Positions 23,465 to 33,192 of a stretch of 64,000 nt of DNA are shown piece by piece. The stretch is from Pisaster brevispinus. Lineage: Eukaryota > Echinodermata > Asteroidea > Forcipulatida > Asteriidae. Both the position numbers and the translations under genes were made by a program. Under the pieces are notes generated by a model, which had not been told where the DNA came from, made no database searches, and saw nothing but the letters and a program-made list of their open reading frames with translations. The stretch is from positions 4,059,474-4,123,473 of the forward strand of contig JAMKCF010000018.1 in assembly GCA_023634235.1 (NCBI GenBank), written 5' to 3'. Each line of letters starts with the position of its first letter. Positions within the stretch are counted from its first letter, which is position 1.

Positions 23465-23595
23465 CTTTGCGGTAGAAGTAGAACCACGTGATAATCTAAC
23501 TTTGAAAAGAAACAGTAGTTACACTCAAGATAGCAACCGGTTCTTCTCAGAACCAACACTATACTCAAGAAAGATGATCACAATAGACCTTATGC
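23465..23595. mobile_element. diverged hairpin element of the same family
   Basis: Contains the arm pieces CACGTGATAATCT and AGATGATCAC in inverted order, with AACCGGTTCTTCTCAGAACC between them. It matches the arm sequence of 10771-11020 with many changes. Confidence 0.6.
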
Positions 23596-23609
23596 ACATG
23601 ACGTCATTT

Positions 23610-23760
23610 CAGTAGGGCGCCCTCGCCTAGAGGTCAAAAGGAGGTAGTTCATTGGCCAGTCCTGTGCGCCGCGCGTACAAATCTGTGCGTTTCCATTGTT
23701 ATGTCATCGGTTTACCTCTAAGATGGCGGCTGGATGACGTCAATGCATAAGGTCTATAAC
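23610..23760 (+). repeat. YY1/CCAAT-bearing dispersed repeat, copy 2
   Basis: Holds TTCATTGGCCAGTCCTGTGC, GTGCGTTTCCATTGTTATG and AAGATGGCGGC in the same order as 9495-9625 and 39110-39240. The words ATAGACCTTATGCA at the left and TGCATAAGGTCTATA at the right end are inverted copies, so this copy has its own terminal inverted repeats. Confidence 0.65.
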
Positions 23761-24199
23761 AACAAATACTTTTACAAATTACTACCTTCGCTCATAGCTT
23801 TAACTTAGTCGTGTTTCAATTATGGAATTATGAATTTTTAGGGGGAAACTTTGATTATGGTATGAAACTTGAGCTTTTAATGAACATTACAGCCCAGTAT
23901 GCACGTCCCAAATGCGCATGATCGGCGCGCAAAGGATTCTGGGTGAAATCCGAGTCCAAGCAACACCGGTAACCATCATGGCGCGTTGATACTGAAGCAG
24001 TGCTGTACACAACACATTAAACCTGGCATATTTGCATGTAAACTACAACATGACGTCTATCTTGGCAGCTTGATTTTTTTTTTTTTAACTCAGCACTCAA
24101 CACTATTTCCCTGTATGCACTGCCTTATATTTTCAAGATGGCGCCTGTACATATACGGGGCGGGGCTATTATAAAACTAAACATAAAACATACTGTAAT

Positions 24200-24280
24200 G
24201 AATATACTTTCTGAGGCTTTGCATGGTGAGGTATCAATGTGTATTCGGTTTGCGGTAACACCACGTGTATATCTACTAGC
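24200..24280. mobile_element. fragment of the hairpin-element family
   Basis: Holds CTTTGCATGGTG and GGTTTGCGGTAACACCACGTG, which match the left part of the 10771-11020 element. Confidence 0.55.
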
Positions 24281-25847
24281 TGTGTAGATTTGTAATGAGC
24301 ATAAAACTTTGCCCGCCCTGTTAAACACAATAATTATAATAATCTAGTCGTCCCCATCAAAGCGCACTGTATGGGAAGGTATAAACCATGGTGTTTGTGA
24401 CGTCACATCTTGAGGGTGACGCCCATGATAGATCGGTGGGTGTACTGCAGCAGGAAGGGAAATCAATCCTACATGCATTGATCGATGAGGTCTGCCTCCT
24501 TCCTTAATTAAATACAAGAAATTAAAGGAGGTGTTACACTACGGCCAACCCTGTATGAATGCGTGTACACCTTTAATATCATGACGACATCCTGGTCTAG
24601 TTTCCTCGTATGCATAATAGCATTAGTATGGTCATGCTGTAACCGAGGGACCAGACTAAATTCCTTCCTGTCTCGGTTTGAGTACACTGAAAGTGAATTG
24701 AAAGAAAATGATAAGATATGTGTATAGCAGCAAACTTGATTGTTTTGAACGAAGTATAAGGTTATAGGCTTTTGGTTTGAATGACATGTTTTTAAAACGC
24801 CCTGGTATGAATGAGAGTTCATTGCTTGGCGTCTCAATTCCAATTGGAAGTTCATTTTATGTTTGAACAAATTAAGCAGAACATTTTTGTAGGAGGAATG
24901 AATAAAAAAAATTATGGCAATTTCCAGATGAACTTCTCATGCTGTCAGCCTATATAACAGGCTGAAACCAACCTTGTCAAGTCCCCAAATGCAGTTAGTA
25001 ATAATGAATACGGATTGTAAGCGTACAATAAGAGACCAGGCTATTTTGACCGTTGAGGCTCGGTTTAGCCACATGGATTCAAAAATGGAGAACGAAAACA
25101 AACAACCGAAAAACCAATGGCTACAATCAAGATAATCACTTGCCAGAAGTATTGTGAGTACTTCTTATTAAGTTGCCCTGTTAGTTTTCAATCAAAGACC
25201 GAAGCGAAAATGATTAAAATAGTTGGGGGTGTGAATTCTTAATCTGAGGTAAAAACATACACTCGTCTTAATCTCTTTCTCATATTTAAGAGTATGATAT
25301 CAAGATTAAGCTGTTAAAATTAAGCTGTTAAAATCACGATGACGGATAAGATGCAGCTGTGTGAATGCGACTCCAATTGTTGAGATTGATTGTTCTGGCT
25401 GAGTGTGGATGATCGGTTTTTAGTTCCCACAGAAGTCTTTTAAAAATATCGCCTACAAAAACTCTATGCCAATGGGATTTACATAGTGATTCGATATCAC
25501 TGATAATAATGTCTCCCACTCGGTATTAATTCAATATATCCCCCCAAATGAACTTAGTCGATGCGTTTTTATTTCATTTGAGAAAAAAACTTGTAGCGGC
25601 TGAGGTAAATCATGGGCGTTGATTTCGTCGAATAATTCTACCTGACCTTTTGAACCGTTCGTGATATGATTTTTTTTCTTAACGAACTGCTGTTCTTTTT
25701 TTCTGCTATACCTAAACTTGGATCCTTGCTCACTACCAACAAAATCTAGCACCATAAATATATAATTACTTTGGCTTTATCCGTAAACCAATGTGTAGAA
25801 CCGAACTAAAATTCTTTATTCATATTATACATAACAGTTACTTATTG

Positions 25848-26135
25848 GACTTTGATTAATATGGTGGTATGCCTGATCCCATGTAAAGCATAATCAGTTT
25901 TACTAGTGCAGTTCTCAGTCCAACACCGTTCAGTAATTTAACACCCGAACTGTTGGACTCTGATTATGATGATAGGCTATGCCTGATCCCATGTAAAGCA
26001 TAATCAGTTTTACTAGTGCAGTTCTCAGTCCAACACCATTCAATAACTCAACACCCAAACTGTTGGACTCTGATATAGTGGTATACCTTATCACATCAGT
26101 CCCTCAGTCCAACAGAATCCAACAAAACCTGCAGT
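25848..26135. repeat. 108-bp tandem repeat, about 2.5 copies
   Basis: Units start TTGGACT(T/C)TGATTA at about 25848 and 25955, with a shortened unit from about 26062. Each full unit contains CATGTAAAGCATAATCAG and TTCTCAGTCCAACACC. The unit edges TTGGACT and AGTCCAA are themselves inverted. Confidence 0.85.
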
Positions 26136-26190
26136 TGGATTCTGATTGGTTGATGATAAATGGGTCAAAGTATTGTGTGACATGTTTCTT

Positions 26191-26302
26191 AGGCCGTATT
26201 AAAATTGGCGGCTACATCTATAGATATACGGCTACGACTGTTGCTAAGGGTGTTGCTAAGGGCGTCCAGCCGTAGCCGTAGCTGTAGCCGCCATTTCGGT
26301 CT
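26191..26302. mobile_element. short MITE with GTAGCCGCC-type inverted ends, copy 1
   Basis: Starts AGGCCGTATTAAAATTGGCG and ends in GTAGCCGCCATTTCGGTCT, its imperfect inverted copy. The middle carries GTTGCTAAGG twice. A second copy is at 44006-44131. Confidence 0.75.
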
Positions 26303-28753
26303 CGATGTTTGCAATGCAGTGCTACAGCTGGTCGTCCCCCTATTACGCGTCGATATAGCCGGTCGTCCCCGTATTGGATTCTTTATTAGGCGTAACGGAA
26401 ACCTCACTGATTTCCAAACTTTATAACTTTGTTAACCATTCACAGGGGGGATGTGTGTAACATCGTGTGACACCTATCCCACGTGTTGACAAAGTTCCCG
26501 TTTAATTATCGTCAAAACAAGCGCCAAAAAAACGGGCCGCGTTGACAAATACAGTGCATGTCACTGTGATGGGTCCCGTGTGGAAGGAAACGTGTAGACA
26601 ACTCCCCTGGGTGACACATACAGGATCGGGGAATTAGTTGACCAATTTGGGGTCAATTGTTTGCTAATTTGGGTGGGAACCAAACTACGAAACACCCATA
26701 TTGATGTCGCCATTGTCTTCCTGGCCACACGCGTGAAGGTTTTTTGGACTGCTCCTAGCGAGGTCATCCTCCGATAGCAATGGAAAGCTTATCGCAGTTG
26801 TTGAAATGAAGGTGTTGTGTTATCGAACGCAATCTTCTTCTGGGATACATTATACTGCCTAGCATTAGAGTACCACTCAGGTGAGACTCGAGAAAAGAAT
26901 CTCTGAGATGTTGAGACGGACCAAGAGCTACTCACTGGCAAGGGTCGGTCATCACGCTAAAAGTTCACTGCAAAAAAAACTAGGGTGTTGAAATTGACAC
27001 CACGGGTGTTGCCACATATAGATACACAAGAGAGAAAACTAACATGTATTAAAATATTTGTAATCATTACCAATCATTGTGTGCATCACCGGTATTTATA
27101 CAAAAAAACATGGGATGCAAAACATCACTTTTCACAACAGTTGCATTTTGAAAAGTTGAAAAGAATTATATTATAGGTGATTCAATTGACCTTGGTTGAC
27201 CTCAGACACTGGTACACCATCATCACCAATGACTGCGTGTTATAGAACAAAACATGAATATTTCATAGTTTTAATTTTGAAAGCACCTTTTTCGCATTAT
27301 CCATTTTTTTAAAATCAGGAATGACTATCAGTATCAAATGAATGGTTGTAATCGAGAGAAAACCCCCCCAGCAATTTAGAATGCATATGAACACGTTTTT
27401 AAATGTCTTTTGGCGACCCCTAGTTCACTCGACTCCCCATGAACTTTTCCCCGAGCCCCAAGACCAAGTCCCCCAAATCGCCAAAGATGTTTTCCCCCAG
27501 ATACGGGCCGAGGTCTCCCACCAATGTTACGGCGTTGACAGAGTCTTCCTGTACCGTGGAACGGCGCGGATCGCCGGATGGCCTGGTGCGCGGAATCCTG
27601 CTGAATGGGTTTTGACCCCTCGATTGCGGCTACGGGGTTGAGTCTATGGTCGCGTGGCGCACTCGTGGCTCAAACCATAAAAATAAAAATAAAATACTAA
27701 AAAAGGAACGTAAGAGTCTAAAAATAGCTTTAGCTAATGAATTTCCTCTGTCGTTATGCGGGGGTATAGTAACGATCCAATATAGACCGTTAGGTCACGC
27801 TGTCATTCAAACATTAAACAGGGACGTCGTGACGTTGACTCTGAATTTAGAAAGAAGAGAAACATTCAACATGTTTTTAACATTCAACCTTTTCTTTACC
27901 GTTCAACTAATTCTTCATTTCTAACGTGTTTACTCTGTGATTCGATTGAGACTGGGTAAATCGTGACCGAGAAATACTAAGTAATCATACTTTATTAGTT
28001 GTATTTTCACATTTCTTTTTTTTTGCAATATCAATCACATATTATTGTTACCACTTAGTACCTTCCATTGTCATAACTCCATTAAGATGGAAACATTGTT
28101 TCCGATAAAAAACCCGTTTCCGATGTTACCAAATTTGCTGACGTCAACTAGTATTGCACGATCAATAAAGTAATGTCATTCGAAGACAAAATGACACAAA
28201 CAAACATGAAAAGTCACATTTGCCACCATCTGTACTTCATCCAACCAATTAAAAAAATCGCGACAATTAACTTGTTTTTGTCAATTGGAAGACACCAAAA
28301 ATAAACCCTGGTTTTTTCCGATAAGAAACCTCGATATCCTCCGAATTACCGGACTCTACCAATTAGCGAACAAAGACCGTGTGACGTCAGCAAGCAACCT
28401 GCCACTCATATTAAAATTGTCCATACAGGAATCACCGCACCAGAGATTACGGGGAGAGACAAAGGGGCGTGGCGTGTGCGAAACCGGAAGGCGGTGATCG
28501 AGAAACAATACTTAGTGTAATAGGACAGTTAAAAGATCCGATTGGTTTGTTGGTGTCCTTGTGCCTTGCCTGCCCCTCTCTCTCTTTACCTGCACTCATA
28601 ATACCCCCATGGACCTTGGCATGACTCTGGTCGTTCATATACATGTACGTGCACACCCTCCTCACGCACCGGATATCGCGTATAGTATAAAGGACGTGAC
28701 ACGCGAGTTAAGTGGTCAATGAGCAAGCTTGCCTGTAAGCAAACAACATCACC

Positions 28754-28779
28754 ACCATCATCATCATCATCATCATCAC
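28754..28779. repeat. (CAT)n microsatellite
   Basis: Eight or so CAT units. Confidence 0.9.
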
Positions 28780-30389
28780 CGCATCACTCACTAAGTCCAC
28801 CGCCGTAGAATGCTCAATTTGGTCGGCAGGTATTACCTGGAGAAACACGCTTTGATCGGTGCGGCAGCAGTGTTCCGGAATCCAGGTTGGGTTGTGTTTT
28901 TGATATCTCTCTTTGTAAACCTTGTCTAACGTTTGTATTGCCAGTAATCATCTTGCATTGACTTATCATAATATGTTGGAATGGTGGCCTGCACGTATCC
29001 ATAACATGTATACCAAGGTAAATCTGAGGTTGTGAACACGAGGTTGAATTTCTTAAATTGTATGTAAATGTTGTTTAAACCTTTGTTTTATTGTGCCGTT
29101 ATAGGCACCTGTAGTTTTGGTAATTTCCCCTAGCACTTTCTGCTGTGTCTGCTGTCTGGTTTCGTTGGTGAATGGCATCTTGCGAAATGCGTTAGTCCAC
29201 TTTGTTAAAAAAGAAACAGTGACAGTGCAAATAGACAGAGTATTACAAGACCAACTCCTTCATGAAGATGTACGTCATAGTGACGTAGCATCTGAAAGGG
29301 GTTAAAGGTCAGTCTTGATAGTTTTTCATTCTCTTGACAGTGAGTGTTGACTTAATAGTGAACGTAGTTCGATGCTTCTAGATTCAGAATACACGACACG
29401 TTGAGTGTTTCATCTTCAGACATGAACATTGACCAAGGTCTATAAATGGTCTACCATGAGTCGCTAGATAACCCTGGTGAACCAAAGGCTTTCCTAAGTA
29501 CATTTCCATCCCATTTTTTTTTTGAAATAGGAGAAGATCCTGGTAGATGCGAACGCTCATATCATGTTTCATTGTGTACATATGGCTAAAGTTTTTTTTT
29601 CTGTCTGCTCTTTCTGCCTATACTTGAGTAGCAAGACACAGGTAAATGTTATATACATCAATTTCCAGAACCTCGAAACGAGTGCAACACAGTAGGCAAT
29701 ATTAGACCATAAAGGTAAAACGGATTGGTCCTTAAGATATTGATAAATGGGTTATTATTAACAAATACTTATTAAGTACTGTTATGATGATGTTATCTCC
29801 TTGATGGCAGCTTTGATCAATTTTAACTCGAGATTGATAATACTAATTTCAACTTCTTCAATATTGTTTGATACCTTGTTGACTCCTTTGGGCACTGCTC
29901 TTTTTGGGTACTGCTCTTTTTGTTCTCATCTCCAAGCAACTGGGAACACATCTGCTTAGTAGCACTATATTATTGCTTAGCAGCATACGAACAAGTGGCG
30001 CAATGTCATGTTATTGTGATTAACAGTTGCGCTGATTACTGGTATATTTTTGCTGAACAAGTTTTTACTCTGCAACTTTTCCTACTTTGTGAAGTCGTAC
30101 GTATATTCGAGATCATTTATGAATCCTTTATAAAACTTCACCTTTTTACTGTACTGCAACCATTCCTTGTTTGTTTGGGGCTCAAGAGGTCCCCAGGCAT
30201 ATTACAAATTACAATTTTGATTACAAGATGTTAAAATAGCCGTTTACCTCTACCACCCGCTGTACTGGAAATTATTGTGGTTTTTATCGCCTCAAATTGG
30301 TTGAGAATATTCGTATAGGGCGGCAGACGAAAGTCGGGGAGAATAGTTCCTAAATAGTTAACTCGAAAACAACAAGTTATTCTAACACT

Positions 30390-30760
30390 TGGTCCCACGG
30401 TGTCTCCTGCCGCATTTTGGAAGACCCATGGGTACCGACCTTGACACCCCTAGGCGAGACCTTGTAAACCCTTGTATCCAAACAGGGGTCAAGAAGGTTC
30501 CTTCATTTTGGGTACATCGTAGCCTGGCCAACTTCGCTGAGCTGAGGGTATATTTCGGTTTTTTTTCCCCTGGGGGTGCTAGTTGGCGTCCGTGCCTCGG
30601 ACCGGTGGTGGCTGTCGGCTGTACCGGGCAAGAGTGCATCTCCCCCGGGGGATGGAAGCTTCGGCACCACGGTCTCCTCAGACGTGAGTCCCGGTGTTTT
30701 GATTGCGTGCGGTACTCTAAGGTCTCCGCACGAGATCGCTGTTTTTCAAACGCATTACTG
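30390..30760. other. GC-richer patch in intron 1
   Basis: This patch stands out from the AT-rich intron and holds a chance 165-codon frame on the + strand. I recognise neither a protein family nor a repeat in it. It may be an enhancer or an old insertion. Confidence 0.4.
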
Positions 30761-31059
30761 GAGGCTAGGAATTGTTACGTTGTTGTCTGGTCTGTTTGTA
30801 CTGCAGTTATAACATGTTTATATTTATTAGGATGTTTTTTTTGTTTGAGGGTCGGACTGTATACGCAGGGCAAGAGGAACCTCTAAATTGTTTAACCATC
30901 TTGAACATGCGACTTTACTTTTATCATCACTCCTAACCACCACTTTGTACAACGACAACAACACAACAGCAACACAAACATGAACAATCTATACCACTAA
31001 CAACACCAACATATATTACAACTACAATAACTACCAAATTCACACACACACATACCAAC

Positions 31060-31765
31060 ATTAACACCAATATCTCTAAAATGTTATAGTGCCTGAGCTT
31101 CCCCACCAACTCCTAGCCACCAAACACGAACACAACACCAATACTTACACCATGATCTCAATAAAAGTGCAATTGCCTTCCCTAACCCAAAGCCACCTAA
31201 AACAACACGACATCAGTAGCTATGTAACATCATATTGCTTTTCCCCAACCCGAGCCACCCAACACTAATACAACACCAATATCTCTGTAATAACATATTG
31301 CCTTCCCCAACCCAAAGCAGCCTAACACCAACACAACACCAATTATATTTGTAATATCATATTGCCTTCCCAACTCAAAGCAGCCTAACACCAACACAAC
31401 ACCAATGTATTTGTAATATCATATTGCCTTCCCTAACCCAAAGCAGCCTAACACCAACACAACACCAATATATTTGTAATATCATGCTGCCTTCCCCAAT
31501 CCAAAGCAGCCTAACACCAACACAACACCAATATATTTGTAATATCATATGGCTTTCCCCAACCCAAAGCAACCTAACACCAACACAACACCAATATGTC
31601 TGTAATATCACATTGCTTCCCCATCCAACGCCACCTACCACAACACCAGTATATAATATGTATTATCATATTGCTTCCCCAGCCCAAAGCAACCTAACAC
31701 CAACACAACACCAACAATCTCTGTTATATCACATAGCTTCCGCCATCCAAAGCCACCATTACGTC
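31060..31765. repeat. ~63-bp minisatellite, about 9-11 copies
   Basis: Repeated unit containing CATATTGCCTTCCCCAACCC, AAAGCAGCCTAACACCAAC and CACCAATAT, then TTTGTAATAT. The central copies (about 31280-31600) are nearly identical and the edges are more diverged. Because the unit is close to a multiple of three without stops, open frames arise on both strands; these are by-products. Confidence 0.92.
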
Positions 31766-31990
31766 CTATATAAACCAACCCAGTCTCACAAAACATTCCC
31801 CTTCGATATCTCTCTTCACGTCACCAATTGGTCATAGCACTTTCAGACGGAGCGTGAAACATCATTAATTGTGTGATATCCTGAACACGTCGTTGCGTGC
31901 TACGCTGCATTACCTTTGATCTGTTTTGTGGATTAGCAAAATCACAATCAGAGGTAACTGAAGTGCAATTTCTAAGCAATTTACACCTCT

Positions 31991-32096
31991 AGTCGTCGAA
32001 GACTCTTCATTCCTTTGGCTCTACACAGTAGTCGAAGATTCTTCAATCCTTTGGTTCTACACAGTAGTCGAAGATTCTTTATTCCTTTGGTTTTAC
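31991..32096. repeat. three tandem copies of a 37-bp unit
   Basis: Each copy has AGTCGAAGATTCTT, ATTCCTTTGG and TCTACACAGT. It ends about 280 bp before exon 2. Confidence 0.9.
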
Positions 32097-32377
32097 AATC
32101 AGTTTTGAAATGAAATTCGTTAACAACCCGTATCATCCTTGCGAAAAAATAAATACAAAATTTAATCCAAAGATGTTTATATAAATTGTTGCAATAATTG
32201 AAGAGGGTTTCAGATCAGCCTAACTAGTTATAACTGCTGTAATATCGTCAACCTTCTCAGATTTGAAGAACGTTTAAGAATTTTGTGATTTTGTAAACTG
32301 AAATCAGAATAAAAAATAAAGCTGTCTTATGCATTTTACTTATTGTTAATTTTTTCTTGGTAATTTTTCACTTTCAG

Positions 32378-32742
32378 ATAACAAAGATATGACTCCTCTG
32401 ACGTCACCAATCGGCGAGTCCGTCAAGGACAATGACATCGCAAACCCCTCCGGAGTCGGCACGGCAGGCGGCAAGTCCGACCCGCACGATGCCGCCTCGG
32501 CCGGTAGTCCACGCGACAAATCCTCCGAGGAGAACAACAACAATAAAGGTGACGATGGCAAGGATGGGGAGGGCTCGAAGGGGGACGACGCTTCCAAGAG
32601 GAAGAAGAGGAGGAACCGGACGACCTTCACTAGCTTCCAGCTGGAGGAGATGGAGAGGGTCTTCCAGAAGACGCACTATCCAGATGTTTACTGTCGGGAA
32701 CAGCTCGCCCTAAGATGTGATCTAACTGAAGCACGTGTGCAG
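32378..32742 (+). CDS. alx1: alx1 exon 2: acidic linker and first three quarters of the homeodomain
   Basis: Encodes residues 77 (completed) to 198. The acceptor is TTTCAG at 32372-32377 after a T-rich stretch; the donor is CAG/GTAAGA at 32743, phase 0. Residues 78-150 are a disordered, acidic linker with an EENNNN run and GDDGKDGEG, then a basic KRKKRR cluster that probably serves as nuclear localisation signal. Residues 153-198 are homeodomain positions 1-46: F8, L13, F20 and L40 of the core are present, with the paired-class signature KTHYPDVY and REQLAL. It matches the Alx1/Alx3/Alx4 group closely, with Cys at positions 30 and 38, as I recall for echinoderm Alx1. The exon stops exactly after Q46 of the homeodomain, the ancient 46/47 intron site of paired-class homeobox genes. 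A read-through frame continues to 32847 but is intronic. Confidence 0.96.
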
Positions 32743-33132
32743 GTAAGACAACAGTTTCTCTTTCCCGCCAAAAAAAAGGTCAAAATGAGAGAACTTGCAG
32801 GTGCACACTGGAACTGGTGTGCATGCGAGGTTGCTGAGCTAAGTTAAATTCAGTCAGCAGAATGCGGTTACCACCCAAAATATCAAGTGATGTGTAACAG
32901 CTATGACTGGTTCCCTGTGAATAATTTCTTTAGTATCAGTGCAACATTAAACTTGTCAGCTGTGTGAGCAGGACGGAGATTTACTATGAAAAAATTAAGT
33001 GTTTGATTTCTTTGCCTATATATCATTATATAAACCGAACATGGACAAAGGACATGGACAAATGTCGTTTGTGTCCACTGTGCACGCCCTCTATGTCAAC
33101 TGTTGACAAAAAGGATCAGTACCATGTGACAT

Positions 33133-33192
33133 GCCTGTATGGCAAAACTAACCAGATCAACCAATGGGAAAGCTGAAAATTGCCATACAGGC
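33133..33192. repeat. 13-bp perfect inverted repeat
   Basis: GCCTGTATGGCAA (33133-33145) and TTGCCATACAGGC (33180-33192) flank 34 bases. It may be the end of a small palindromic element. Confidence 0.7.

Larger units (their letters stand above)
13615..32377 (+). other. alx1: alx1 intron 1 (18,763 bp)
   Basis: GT-AG intron of phase 1 (GTAAGA ... TTTCAG). Apart from the repeats listed separately I see no coding exon in it. The parts 13.7-15.2, 19.8-23.4, 26.4-28.7 and 28.8-30.3 kb are AT-rich unique-looking DNA with only simple repeats. Somewhat GC-richer patches at about 18.0-18.25, 27.4-27.65 and 30.4-30.76 kb are candidate enhancers or old transposon pieces, but no motif cluster decides this. 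Confidence 0.85.

Noticed and set aside
28680..28705. TATAGTATAAAG word as an internal alx1 promoter
   Set aside because: An isolated TATA-like word in AT-rich DNA without a following exon or other promoter motifs.
30389..30886. 165-codon open frame on the + strand
   Set aside because: No recognisable protein family; the GC-rich patch makes stop codons rare. Kept only as a compositional feature.
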